From assembly GCA_033398695.1 (NCBI GenBank), contig CM065815.1:147047001-147111000 (forward strand): DNA of 64,000 nt, written 5' to 3'. Positions 46,651 through 58,760 of the stretch are shown one piece after another. Positions within the stretch are counted from its first letter, which is position 1. The number at the start of each line of letters is the position of its first letter. Position numbers and translations under genes: made by a program. The stretch is from Orobanche coerulescens (taxonomy: Eukaryota > Streptophyta > Magnoliopsida > Lamiales > Orobanchaceae). Under the pieces are notes generated by a model. That model saw nothing but the letters and a program-made list of their open reading frames with translations. It was not told the DNA's origin and did not search any database.

Positions 46651-47473
46651 ACGTCTTCGTGCCGTGGCTTCGGCCCTCATTATTACAGCTTCGGGCTGTT
46701 TTGGTTTCAGGTGATAGTGTTGATTGACAGCTTCGGCTGTGTTACTTTCAGGCCTTTGTGATGTCTTGGAAATTTCATTGGAGCCTTCGGGCATTGTGAT
46801 TCACATTTTAATCCAGTTTTGATGTGGTTCATGTTCATGTAATTCATTGTGGTGCTTTATAAGTTATGATTCGCCGTTGAGCACTTATGTTCTAACCTGT
46901 TGAGCAGGTATTATTCATGTGCCGTGGGCATAGTGTTTCACGAATGCTCGGTTCTTACCTTGATTTGTGAGCATTTCGTATTATTATTATTATTATCATT
47001 GTACTGTTTCATTCTGCCTTTGGATGCATATCATGTTATACATATATTTGATGTTCATTATCTGGATGACTGACCCCGTGGGGCGGAACATGTTTTCATA
47101 TTTTAGGTGCTTGCGAGGAGAGAGTTGAGACACAGGGGCATGATGATGGCGACGAGGCATTCGAGCGATACCAGTCCGAGTTGTTCATGTTGGTCAGTCA
47201 GTTGGAGTGTTCTCCAGTTTGTCAGTCATTGTCATTATGTATTACCCGAGCAAGGCTCGTGCGTGTGGTTGTATTTTCATTTTTGGCCATGTAGGCCCAT
47301 CATTGTCGTTAAAATTCCTCATCGGAATATTGTGTCGGGTATCATGGTAGGGACTATGATTTTCCCTAGTTGGTTAATTTAATGTATTTTAGGCATGTTC
47401 GCCTGGTGGATCTCCTGGCGTGGGGTCCACGACACTGTAATAACCCAATAGGATTTGGGGGTGTTACACCAAC

Positions 47474-47540
47474 AACATACAATCCATTATACGGTATAGA
47501 AAATTCAACGCAACCGGAAACAAAAATATCGGGTATTTCA
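47474..47540 (-). repeat. Element C 3' LTR, segment 3 (LTR start)
   Basis: Completes the 3' LTR. AAAATTCAACGCAACCGGAA and the end GGGTATTTCA match 53045-53090 of the 5' LTR, whose end is GGGTATTACA. One base of the terminal inverted sequence is changed. Confidence 0.85.
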
Positions 47541-47575
47541 TTCTACCCTACTAAAAATAAGTTTCCTCCCGAAAC
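47541..47575 (-). other. Polypurine-tract region, element C
   Basis: Minus-strand TTATTTTTAGTAGGGTAGAA before the 3' LTR, preceded by TTTCGGGAGGAAAC. It is degenerate, like that of family A. Confidence 0.7.
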
Positions 47576-47689
47576 ATAAACTAAGAACATCAATGCATCA
47601 CATAATGAACATAAATGTTCAAACAACGAAAGTCTAATAACCACACAAGACACAATCCACAATACAACACACAACTACATCATTGGGCA

Positions 47690-48775
47690 CCAATGGGCCC
47701 TCCACGAGTAGGGGCGGGATCTCGGTTCCTAAACATCTCAACAACGGATTCTCAATGCACTGCTCGGTGTCAAAAATGGCCAAACTTGAAACAATTAACC
47801 TGCAGGGAGCGATAATTCTTTCGAGTATGGCCCACATGGCTATAGTTGAAACATATCTTCGCACCACTCACCTTACTCACTACCGGCGTAAGGTTCTTGG
47901 ATTAATAAAAGGAGAAGTCTTCCCAAAAGAACGATACGAAGCCATCAGTTTACCGATCTCACTATTCTGACCTTTCAAGAAGTTGCCTGAGATCTTCTCT
48001 CTCTTACCCTATGAGCTAGTCTCTGTCGTAGAAACGGCCATCTCAATGGCTAAAGCTCGGTCCTGATACTCTCTCAAAGTGCCACAAATGAAAGGAGCCA
48101 TACTTTCACGTATACGGGGTTTCATATGCATGTGAAAGTATCATATCTTGTCCGCTTCACTTCTCACTTGATCATGCACATAACTCGACTCCTGGTTATA
48201 ATCGACTATCGCCTGGGATATCGACACATCCTGGGGCGTAGCCGAGAAAAACTCAACAATCCTGTGCTCTTGCACAGGCAACAGACAATACTCCGCCTCC
48301 ATCTCTACGCACTACGGCCTCCCACCAGTCTGCAGCTTCTTTGTCGATGAGGTACTGAGCAATGGGTACCATTCTTTCATCCGGACAAGCTACAACATAA
48401 AATGTTCTCTCCAACTGGAAGAGCCAGTTCTCATAACCTAACGAATCAAAGAACCTGCAAAATGATGTGGGTGCATTATCATCACATCTCGCAACCACCC
48501 CTAGCTCCGTTATCCCCATATGGGATCTCATTCTGGTGCACGACTTGATTCATCTGTGCCAATAAGGTTGCCACCTGCTGAAGGATGGTTGCGGCACCAA
48601 CATCGACATTACCCCCAACTTGTCCCTGATCACGCGATTGGCCCCCCAGACCATCTGTACTGGATCGATTGGTGCTCAGCAACAAATGAGTCACCCTACC
48701 ACGCTCCTGATTACGTCCACGGCCGCGTCCGCGGCCTCGACCTCTTACCTCTCGCCATACGGAACATACAATCAT
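47690..48775 (-). pseudogene. Element C gag, degraded
   Basis: Minus strand. An Arg/Gly-rich start (EVRGRGRGRGRGRNQERG, about 48690-48750), a helical segment (ILQQVATLLAQMNQVV) and, after a frameshift near 48500, the retrotransposon-gag segment SLGYENWLFQLERTF and LIDKEAADWWEAV (about 48330-48440). Zinc-knuckle remnants follow at about 47790-47860 (CFNYSHVGH, second Cys lost). Several frame changes and stops separate the parts. The gene lies directly before the PPT; no protease or pol follows, so pol was lost or the family never carried it. Confidence 0.75.
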
Positions 48776-50429
48776 TAAATACTACAAAACATAACATCGC
48801 AGAGCAACGTACTAAGATACCAACTCAGTAGAACACATCGCAAATCAATATGCCGAAATGCCAACTCATCATAATATATCAACGTAAGGCAACAATTATC
48901 AACACGACAAAATATTCACTCCGGGAAATTATACGAATACAAGAACTATCATGGCAACAAATGGAACTTACAATCGTAAACTAATCACAAGACCACATTA
49001 ACAGAAAACTTACGACCATTCCCGACACAATCACGGTCGTAACAACTACACATCATTGTAACCAACCACTGACCACATTCTTTTTATAACTCTGCGAGGT
49101 ATTCGTTTAAATAATATCATTTGAAAATATTTAAATTTGTATATTTTCCGAAATAAAATTTGAAAATACTTTTGATACCTCGGGCTATTTTACCAAATCA
49201 TGTTCATGAATCTTAATCATCTTACTTTGAAAACATTTTCAAAGCAACATTCCGAAAGATCAATTTCTTTGGAAGCAACATCATCATCATTAACAACACA
49301 TAGGGTAATCACATGTTACCGCTCAACATTATCACAATTAACATCACATAGGATATCCCGTGGTCATGCTCTCTTGGAATCTACTTCCAGAGGTTTCATC
49401 GAACCGTGAACCTATTCATACATACAATAGACATTCCCATATATTAACAATCACATCCAAATCATACAGCGCAATGTATCTTAACGCACATTAAACCTAT
49501 GATTAATATGTGCTAACTTACACAATTCTGAAAGATTTATCCTCCACCCTTTTAGAAATAAAAATCACGGTTGATATAGAAATACAAAAATTCTATGGTG
49601 TGAAGGTTTTAAAATCGTTCACTCAGATCATTTGAATATAGCAACGATATGCGGATATCATTTTATTAAAATTCTTTCAAACACGATAAAAGATTGTCAA
49701 TGGTAACATTTTATAAGATGTCCCAAAAGACTTTAAAACACAACTTTCAAATACCGTCGCAAGGTTTTCATTTGAAAATACAAGTCCGGCTTGCCAAATT
49801 CATACCACTTTTCAAAATCCACACTAAGCCGCCATTTGACCGCATCGTCAAAACATTTTCCAAAACTGATTTTCCACAATATATTTTTGTTTATGAAAGT
49901 TTAGTACACTATTTTCAAAAACGCATGCAGCGGATACAATTATCAATTTGGGCAAGTCAGTTGCAAATAGCAGCAAATAGCCAAACTGAATCGACTCTCA
50001 AATATATGCCCATACGGCATACAAAATCACCAGTTCAACAAACACAACTTACGAACGCCAATTCCGAACACATGTCAAACCATCTATAGCGACCAACTCT
50101 AATACCAATACGCCCTCGAAACACATCAATATTCAAAGTTTCATAACACCACACAACACTCGGTGTCCAAACCATCAATATACTTAGTTCATTACCCACG
50201 TAATATGCCACAAGTATCCAGTACAAATTCCATTTCACAACAGGCATATAATAAAGTCAACAATCACAAGATATGAAAGAGGAGGCTTACATCACAGGTC
50301 GCACGAAGATAACGGTCGCCCACGATACTAATCTCAACAAACAACATGATGTGACAACACACAACTCAACTTGTCAAACGACAACTCGAATGACTCAACA
50401 ACAACACAACTCAACTTAACCCGACAGCC

Positions 50430-50446
50430 TAGGTTTCCACAACCTA
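50430..50446 (-). other. Hairpin next to PBS, element C
   Basis: TAGGTT/AACCTA stem just downstream of the primer site, corresponding to 10158-10174 in array A. Confidence 0.5.
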
Positions 50447-50447
50447 A

Positions 50448-50459
50448 GCTCTGATACCA
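50448..50459 (-). other. Primer-binding site, element C
   Basis: Minus-strand TGGTATCAGAGC, an exact match to the canonical plant initiator-Met PBS, 4 nt from the LTR end. Confidence 0.9.
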
Positions 50460-51962
50460 TAAATGTAACACCCCCAGAAATCATTAAGGAATATCACACG
50501 TCGTGGACCCCACACTCAAGGATCCACCGGGATGAGCACAACCAAACGACAAACTGTTTGACCAGTCGGGGTCAAATAAGGCAATGACACGGACCGATAA
50601 GGTCACACAACTAAAATAACCAAAATACATCCTTACAACTCGTGCCCACATAGGGGTCCAAATATAACACAATACAACACATCGGAAGACTGAGAATAAT
50701 ACAATGACGCAACAACAACTGAACTCCATAACTCTTAATTAGTATCGCTGCCCATCATCTTCCATGCCGACCCTATGACTGCTCCCATGCACCAAGCATA
50801 CATGAAATGCATGAAACGCATTCCCCCATTTAAGGGGTTAGCATTTGAATGGCTAGTACAAGTATCATACTATACGAAATATAACAAGCAATTAACAACC
50901 ACGAATCAGATAAGGACAACCATTCACCAAGTACTTCCCGAGAGGTTTTAGTAATCTAGAAAACAACACAACTGGAGTCTTTGAAAAATAACTATCATCT
51001 CGGGAGTTTTAAACAATACAATTCATTAGAAACCCATGTCCTAAGTTTGTCAAAATCATTATCAAACATTAGGATATCAGCGCAAAATCCCATTTCAACA
51101 CTCAATAGTTTTACGACACGAAAACCTTTATGCAAATTGCTTGCATAAAAACATTCTTTTCAAAATCTTTGTACGTCACAACAAGCCTGTGACCCTCTGA
51201 TCGCTTGCCACGAGTCTCCGTAGGTTCAACAACCCGTACAGACTTAACCAACACAACAATCACAACAAAATCAATTATGTTCATGACTCCATGATCACTT
51301 GCCACGAGTCTCCGTAGGTTCAACAACCCACACAGACTTAACCAAAGCACAACAGTCACAAAAACCAGTCCCGACCCCGTGAACCTGTATCACGTGCTGT
51401 CAAACTCGCACGGTTGGACGTACTGTGTCCTCACTTTATGGACTTGTGTCATATGTCATCGTAGGCCTCGTCAGACCCGCACGAGTTGACCTCAGCACCA
51501 CATACTAAGTTCTGATCCTATGAACCCGTGTCATGAATCCTCGTAGGCCCCGTCGGACCCGCACGTGTGAACTTAGCAACACAACACACAACATTACTCA
51601 CATTCACATTCCATCAATGAACACTGTCAATCAATTACATTGATCACCGCAAAATCATGCATCACGCGCACATAACACAATCTCAACAATCCAACCATCA
51701 TCATCAATGACACGCAATCCAGCATAACTCATGATCAATACATAATACATTGCGCAACCATGTGTACAACCAAACCAACACGATTATCACAATCCTGCAC
51801 ACATAACACAACACACAATACATATACCAAGATAACACAGTCATCATCAAGCCTTCAAAATGCGTAATACATAACCAACTCGCACGAACCCTGTTTGCGA
51901 AAGCAAACAAACCATCACGAACCTAATACATGATTTCTAGTCACAAGATACAAGTCGTATAA

Positions 51963-51975
51963 GCAAGATACTTGC
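51963..51975 (-). other. Conserved LTR hairpin, C 5' LTR
   Basis: Minus-strand GCAAGTATCTTGC preceded by GAG. Confidence 0.65.
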
Positions 51976-52510
51976 CTCAATAACCGATACCGGATACTCC
52001 GACGAACACAGCTCGACCGGGAAACTCCATTTACCTACAACTTCCGCAATACACAACGAAAACACGATCACAATGAGGATCAAGACCAATAACAATGAAT
52101 ATCACATCAAACTATCAAAGGAAACTCATTCGAACATTTAATCGAACATTAAATGTTCAATAATTCCCAAGAATACTCAAATCGTCAATCGAGTTAAACA
52201 AACTCGAAATTTGGATATACAATTCATAGAACATGATTAATAACATCATATAACACCAACTGATCCATCAAAGGACTAGAATCGAATTCAAGAACAAAAC
52301 TTTCAAAAGTCAACAAAGAAAAAATCAAGGAATTACCTCGATCCGACGAAGAACAACAGATTAGATGATGTTATAATCATTTAAGACTCTCCAAGCACCT
52401 TGGATGGCACAAAAATCGACCAGAAGTCCGAACCTTAGTCGTCCTCATCTCAAACCCGCGGAGAAAGAAGAAGATGGAAATGAATATGAGAATTCACGAC
52501 CATTGTCCAG

Positions 52511-52885
52511 TATATATACTAGACAACTTAGCATGCGCTAATCATCCGGATTAGCGTGCGCTATCAAAGCATGTTTTGTCCCAAACACACAGTTAGCATG
52601 CGCTAACTACAAAAGCGCGCTAACGAATCCTGCAACTAATTGCAGTAGCTTCTAGACTGCCCCGCACCCACCAGTTAGAGTGTGCTATACTCACCGTAGC
52701 GTGCGCTACTGCTGCACCTTAGCACGCACTATACTACTACACAGCGTGCGCCAATCAACGTCCTAACCCAATGCAGTAGCTTCTGCCTCACTTATGAATA
52801 CTCCGTTAGCGTGCGCTAATGGAGCCTTAGCATGTGCTACCATGCACTAGTAGAGCATGTTATCCATGCACTTAGCGTGCGCTAT
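52511..52885 (-). promoter_or_regulatory. U3 palindrome array and TATA box, C 5' LTR
   Basis: TATATATACT at 52511-52520 with about a dozen TTAGCGTGCGCTAA-type motifs from 52528 to 52885. This is the same motif as family A read from the other strand; variants are AGCATGCGCTAA and AGCGCGCTAA. Confidence 0.7.
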
Positions 52886-53090
52886 TCTTGCTGCACAGGT
52901 AATAGAATGGCACCAAAGCTCATCACAACAACGATCATGCCAACGAAATGAGAAACGCGCAATAATCTGAATCGCAACCAAACACGTGTCAATGCATGAC
53001 ACATGATCATATAGGCACGAACAACATATGATCCACTAAACAGTAGAAAAAAATTCAACGCAACTGGGAACAAAAATCTCGGGTATTACA

Positions 53091-53233
53091 ACAACATAAA
53101 GAATCTGAAAGCAAAGAGGGGGATTAACCAACATACCTCTTGAAGATAAACAACACAATCCAAAACCACAGGAATCATATTAATACTCATATATCAACAA
53201 CATCAGCAAAATATGATAATCTATCTTACGAGC
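53091..53233 (-). repeat. LTR relic A-prime, segment 3
   Basis: ACAAC (C's target duplication) followed by about 138 bp. It includes a donor-like minus-strand AAGAG/GTATGTTGG (about 53130-53142). It is cut at 53233 by element A-double-prime, and the rest of the relic should lie beyond the window. Confidence 0.55.
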
Positions 53234-54920
53234 TGTAACACCCCCAGAGCCATCCAGGAATATTACAGCGTCGTGGGCCCCGAGATGGAACCCACAAGGC
53301 TGAAGGAAATTTTCGCAAACATTTACAAACGTCCAAGAGGCTAACGACGGTATTATCTATTTAAAACATTCGAAGACTTTATAAAATTCGTTTATCAAAA
53401 CGATCGTAGAATCTCATTTGAAACCACAAGGCCCAAAATGCCAAAACTCAACAATTTAAAAACATACGTTAAGCTATCGCTTACACGTACCGACAGAATA
53501 GATTTAGAAAATGATTGCCAAATTAACCTAAGTTACCGGATGCCAAAAGGCCATTTAAAAATACCCACGCAGTGGATAAAGACAAACAATTAAAATACTC
53601 TAGCAGAGGAATATAACAACTGATCAGAAACTCAATATACAAATACATGCCCTTGCCAGTATCCTCCGGGAAGTTCATCTCTCCACTACCGCTACAAGCT
53701 TTATAATCCAAGAACCTAAAAAGAAAGCCCACGACGGGGTCAGCCATAATATCCAACAATGATAACCATCACATCTCGTCAATAATTTCATACCAATGGA
53801 AATACTAAGTAAGAATACGACCAATGTAATCTGACCGTCGTAACTATACTTACTCAAAATAATTCTCATTAGAATAACCATCATCACAAAGCACATCTCG
53901 TAATCTCGATTAATCTATAAACTCAAACATAACATCCACACGGTACCTCAAGCAATACCAAAGATTCTCAAAACATCATCATAACTCACAATACGGAAAT
54001 ATACCAACTCTGACCAATACGATCCATCGGAACAAACATCATCAGATCTCAACACGATAATCGGTTGTCCATCAAAAGACAAATACCAAAGGAAGTATGG
54101 AAAATACCTCAAGATACGCAATGCCACGATGAATTGTGCCAGTCTAATCCAAGATCTGACCAATACAACATACGGACATGGTCCTAACACAAGACCTACA
54201 AATGCATACTCATATGACAACGTCAAATATGCTCACATCAATAACAACAATGTACACTTATGGAAATCCAATGATCCAGCGTACGCAGCATAGATCCCAA
54301 GATGACCCTGAAAGATCAACACGAGGTGGATAACCCATAATATACATATGCACAACAACAACATATGGGTAATCCGATGATCCAGCGTTCACTGCCTAGA
54401 TCCCAAGATGATCCCGTCGGACCAACACGAGGTGGAAAACCCGTCCAATGATCCAGCGCACGCTAGCATAGATCCCAAGATGATCCCTTCAGATCAACGT
54501 GAGGTGGACATACGACAACAATGCACGAATGCACAAAACAACAATACACAATGCACGACAACAAAGATACACGAATGTATCACAACATGATCAACACAAA
54601 TGACAGAAATGATTAAAATACTCACTCCGAGTCCTTCGAGAACAATCTCGATATCTAAACCATCACCAACCATTATTCTGAATATTCATCGATCCAAAAC
54701 ATCACGGACGGTAGATAATTTACGTTTCCTTCAATACCATGATGTATCCTCGATAACAAGTATACCAACGACAATTGTAAATCTTATACATTATGATTTA
54801 AATTCCCAAAACTCGAATACAACCTATAATCCCAAATCTCCTGTGATTACGATTTATAAACATTGCTATACGAATTATAAACGAATGAAACTGAAACCAT
54901 TCATTAATATTATAAACTGA

Positions 54921-54936
54921 GCAAGTAATAACTTGC
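54921..54936 (-). other. Conserved LTR hairpin, A-double-prime
   Basis: Minus-strand GCAAGTTATTACTTGC, identical to the A array despite divergence around it. Confidence 0.7.
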
Positions 54937-55910
54937 CTCGATACTGATACCATGAAGCTGTTACCGAACCCATTGCCTTTGTCTACGAGCTCCTCAGCCC
55001 CGATCAAAAGCAACATAACGGTCGTAATCCTCGATCAATTATCGCAACCTAATGCAATAATCAAATGACAACATATCCGATAATAATCAACAACCGACAA
55101 AACCAACCAATCGAACTCAACGGTTCAACAAAAACCTCGAATAACCGCAGTCTGAACAAACCAAATCAAACCATCACGAATTCATAATCACAACAAAAAA
55201 ATATTGCACTGTCTACCTACTTAGTGCACGTTAAATGCATAACGTAGCGTGCGCTAAGTTGCTCCCGTTAGCGTGCGCTAGCCAGTAAGATTAGCGTGCG
55301 CTAATGCTGTACAGTGGCATGCATTCCAAGCATCGGCTAACATCTTGCGACTACGAATCCGAATGAAGGGAGACATAAATCTCCATATATCAATAACAAC
55401 ATCAACAATCAAACCGACTCGATAACAAGGATCATATCATACTCAATCTGGAATTCAACCTAGTATCATGATTCATCTCATCTAACTCGACCAATATAAT
55501 TACCAAGATTCAGAAATCCATCTTAGATCGGGTTAAATGAATCAACATCCTTATAGTATGAAGAATCTTAACTAACATCCGAAACTCTTATCAAAATTCC
55601 ATTGTATCTCATATAACATCATCATCTGATTATCCAACATGCTCCTCACATGTAATCATCCAAGAAAAACGAACCACCATCAAAGGATACGAAAATTACC
55701 TGATTGGATGAACCAAGAATAAAAACATTTGACTCCATTCCAAGAATCATGAATAATTTGAAGAACAAGGCTTGAATCTATGCTCTCCATCTTAATCTTG
55801 TTAAAGATAATCATCTCACCGTGTTTAGGAACCTCAAGAACCTCCCTAAGCTCTCTCTATCGACTGAAGGAGAAAAAAGGGACTAAATGCATCTCAAAAC
55901 CCGTCTGTCC

Positions 55911-56443
55911 CCTTATATAGAATACATTACTAGCGTACGCTAACATCTCATGTTTAGCGTGCGCAACAGCCTTAGCGTGCGCTAATTGACTTTGTTAGCG
56001 TGCGCTATCGGGGTCCAGAGGCCACTGTCTGGCTTCATACATGTGCTTGCGTACGTAATGCCCATGCATTAGCGTACGTAACTTACACTGTCTAGCGTAC
56101 GCAAGTCCTTTGCCCTTAGCTTGCGCTATCCGAAGTTGACTTGCTACAGTCTGCACCTACCCCGAATATGCTCGTGACCCCACATGCCGAAAGCAACCAA
56201 TAAAGCCAAGATTCCCTTTTGACCGATCTGATATTATCGTGCGCTAACAACAGGCATTAGCGTGCGCTAATGCTTTACGACAAACATCAGTTGACTTCGT
56301 CGGCACATGCGCCGAAAGTGACCGGGTCCACACGTAGATTCCCTCTGATCTGTTCTGAACTAGCGTGCGCTATCTTTTACCATTAGCGTGCACTAAACCT
56401 GCACGATAACGTGCACTAGGAATGCATATTAGCGTGCGCTAAT
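55911..56443 (-). promoter_or_regulatory. U3 palindrome array and TATA box, A-double-prime
   Basis: TATATAAGG (minus) with AGCGTGCGCTAA-type motifs at 55931-56443. Motif cores stay largely intact; the spacers differ from array A. Confidence 0.68.
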
Positions 56444-56750
56444 AATGCTACACTTAGCCATTTCCCGCAATTTCTGTCCAACGTCTCGACATACCAAAAA
56501 CGAACATAAGACACACTGATCACAAATATTGAATCCAATAATATTCTCATACGATATACCCAATATCAAAAGTGCGATAACCTGATACACGATATTCTCA
56601 ATTATAATTGTCTACCAAATATGACAATTATACCAATACTGACATCTCAGTCCTTCATTATTTTATCCATACTGTACAGATTCCACGCTGTACAACATAA
56701 CTTGGATAAAATAATATTAAACAACAATAGTATAAATTCCGGATATTACA

Positions 56751-58090
56751 TTCCACACCACTTAAAATAAGTTTCGGTCTCGAAACTTGCAAGCCGTCAT
56801 AAAAACAAACAAACATACCGTTCAACCCAAAATATCCCAAAACCATCACGACAATGATCAATCATCATCACTATAGAATAACCACAACAACATACTTACC
56901 AATGCGTAAAGTCGACGATATCCTGAGATACTAGCTAGTGACCTCACTATAAAGTCTCAATACACTTTACAATCACAATTCCTTGAGTCTCAACAAAATA
57001 TATCATCTTCGGATGAAATAATCTGCCCGAATCAAATTCTGTCTGCCTGACTCAATTCCGATAAGACGAATAATACACAATATATCTTCGAAACAACTGC
57101 CCAAAATGACACGAATCCTGAGACACCGATACAAAATCTGAACGCTAAGATGATCACCAACAATGATCAACCAATAAGTCAACCGAATTTATCATCGACA
57201 TGATAAATTCCAATATGACCGACCAGAGGTCATAACACAATCGAGAATATCATCAACATGATAAACTCCAATATGACCAACCAGAGGTCAAAACACAATC
57301 GAGAATTTCATCAACATGATAAACTCCAATATGACCAACCAGAACCAGAGAAACCGATACACAAAAGAGCAAAATTCACAAAACGACACACCAATCACAT
57401 ACGGTGGATCTCAATAAACATATCTTGTTTGTGAACATACCCCTCGGCATATGAACAACCAATCACAATCCATCGAACATATCCAATCATTCATGGAGTG
57501 GGAACGACGAATCGATACTCAAAACAACCAGTATGAGGTCAACAACCCCAAATCTACACTTACAAAGAAATCATTCGAAAATCATTATGGTAAAATCGCG
57601 CTACTACCATACCAATGGAATCACATATAACATATGTACCGATTTCAAAAAATTCAAAGTTTCTAAAATCGCATCCTGTGCATGAATCTACAATACGCAG
57701 CATATTTCTCTCATCCGATACATCAACCGATCATTCCTGGATAACCAAACTGCTATACTAAAGTTCGAATCTCCTTTCATAGTACCACAAGTGTGTTATC
57801 CCGTTGGTGAGTCTCACTCAGAATTTCACCACGATATACATTATGCACTAAATGCGTATGTACATCAATCACATTTTCAAGACCAGTTTGAAATCATATA
57901 ATCTTGTCACGAAGACAAATTTTCGAAAGTTCTTTCAAAAATTTCAAAACTCAAACATAAATTTTCGTAAGACCACGAAAATAATTTTCGAAAAATTACA
58001 CTGGCTCGCAGGTGCCAAGTATTCGATAACAATTTCCTTCGAATCCGCACGATTTCGAAGTTTAAAAATGAAAACTATGCAAATGATTGA
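56751..58090 (-). mobile_element. Partial interior of A-double-prime (non-coding)
   Basis: It begins at the PPT side (minus-strand TTTCGAGACCGAAACTTATT and AAGTGGTGTGGAA) and matches array A interior from 12404 back to about 11270. The segment at about 57430-57530 closely resembles element D's LTR (CATATGAACAAC...CCAATCAT...GAACGA). It is cut by E at 58090. Confidence 0.8.
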
Positions 58091-58507
58091 TGTAACGCCC
58101 CCAAAATGAACCGGGACGCCACAGTGCCGTAGATCCCATGAGGGACCCACAAGGCAAGTTTTTGAAAATATTTTCTAAAATATTTTATTAAAAGTGGTAA
58201 TATACGGAAGTAATTAAGAAAGTATTCGTACAACCCAAAGTACAAAAGCAAATAGTGTCCGTACATACGGTTATTACACAACGTGGAATGTTCAAATTGA
58301 TTTAAGAAATAAACATGCCTTCTTCCAACACAGCTCATGCCTGGTCGTAACCTTCGGGGGTGTCCTGCACAAATTCAACAAATTTACCTGGCACGACATG
58401 TCGTGCCAGTAACCTAGGTCAGAATCCAAACCAAACTCAAAGGTAAAATCTAATAATTTCAAGGAATAAAGTTATCACCGAATGTTCCATGTTATTCCTT
58501 TTATCAG

Positions 58508-58674
58508 CACATAAACTCCCAAGGTCGCAACCAAGGGTCACGGAAGTATCTACACAGGAATACTCCGGACGTGGGTACCATTCAGGTTTTATCCCGCAAC
58601 ACGGTCCAACGAGAAAACTCCCAAGGCTGCGGCCAAGGGTCACGGTAGTATGTACTCGGGAATACTCCGGACAA
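58508..58674. repeat. Two-copy direct repeat in E LTR
   Basis: Two copies of about 60 bp sharing AACTCCCAAGG, CCAAGGGTCACGG, GTAT and GGAATACTCCGGAC, about 107 bp apart. Confidence 0.75.
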
Positions 58675-58745
58675 GATAATCGTAAGAGCACCATTCCACA
58701 ATAGTAACATTTACTATGTCTAAAATTATAAGACGTAAAGTCTGA

Positions 58746-58760
58746 GCAAGATTCACTTGC
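58746..58760 (-). other. Conserved LTR hairpin, E
   Basis: Minus-strand GAG then GCAAGTGAATCTTGC. Confidence 0.65.

Larger units (their letters stand above)
38720..47468 (+). mobile_element. Element B: non-autonomous Ty3/gypsy with gag remnant
   Basis: An 8,749-bp plus-strand insertion in the C 3' LTR with a perfect CCAAC duplication (38715-38719 and 47469-47473). LTRs of 3,435 and 3,497 bp run from TGTAATACCCGGATG to GGGGGTGTTACA. The 1,817-bp interior has a primer site, a short AT-rich repeat, a gag zinc-knuckle remnant and a strong PPT, but no pol. The LTRs are rich in minisatellites. It depends on proteins supplied in trans. Confidence 0.93.
43972..47468 (+). repeat. Element B 3' LTR
   Basis: 3,497 bp, same parts as the 5' LTR. 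The motif array (44240-44506) is longer, with an extra block at about 44372-44460. TATA 44512, donor-like GT at 44687, hairpin 45046-45062, 58-bp repeats 45443-45920, 88-bp repeats 46066-46420, 52-bp repeats 46470-46650. Differences from the 5' LTR are scattered substitutions and repeat-number changes, so the element is older than array A. Confidence 0.92.
48776..50463 (-). other. 5' leader of element C, non-coding
   Basis: About 1.7 kb between the 5' LTR and gag, long for a gypsy leader. It has the primer site and an adjacent hairpin at the right end and no recognisable domain. The plus-strand frame 49694-50089 and others are featureless. Parts (49130-49170, 49740-49900) consist of AAAACATTTTC/TTTTCAAA-type sequence. 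Confidence 0.6.
22715..53090 (-). mobile_element. Element C: Ty3/gypsy, gag-only, host of insertions D and B
   Basis: Minus-strand element. The 5' LTR is 50464-53090 (TGTAATACCCGAG at the right edge, GGGGGTGTTACA at the left). The interior is 47541-50463. The 3' LTR is split into 22715-25015, 38400-38719 and 47474-47540 by elements D and B. The outer flanks carry the perfect 5-bp duplication ACAAC (22710-22714 and 53091-53095), proving a single insertion spanning 30 kb of present sequence. The interior holds a degraded gag but no pol, so the element is non-autonomous. Without D and B it would be about 8 kb. Confidence 0.9.
50464..53090 (-). repeat. Element C 5' LTR
   Basis: 2,627 bp, uninterrupted. 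Minus-strand order: TGTAATACCCGAG start, AGCGTGCGCTA array (52528-52885), TATA (52511-52520), donor-like GAG/GTAATT (about 52333), hairpin (51963-51975), a block of about 300 bp resembling the interior of array A (51000-51180), and the GGTCCACG...GGGGGTGTTACA end. Confidence 0.9.
53234..56750 (-). repeat. Family A-type LTR of A-double-prime
   Basis: 3,517 bp. Plus-strand TGTAACACCCCCAGAGCC to GGATATTACA. Hairpin 54921-54936, second palindrome cluster 55221-55304, donor-like minus-strand CAG/GTAATT (about 55695), TATA 55911-55920 (TATATAAGGGGACAGACGGG on minus), main array 55931-56443. GATCCAGCG repeat remnants at 54268-54510. Confidence 0.88.
53234..58090 (-). mobile_element. Element A-double-prime: family A relative, minus strand, partial
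   Basis: 3' LTR (53234-56750) followed by 1,340 bp of interior, then interrupted by element E. LTR and interior match array A in reverse complement with clearly more divergence than among the A copies. Its primer site and 5' LTR should lie to the right of element E, outside the window. No coding content. Confidence 0.85.

Noticed and set aside
57852..58109. Plus-strand frame of 85 codons in the A-double-prime interior
   Set aside because: It crosses the insertion junction of element E at 58090/58091, so it cannot be an ancestral gene.
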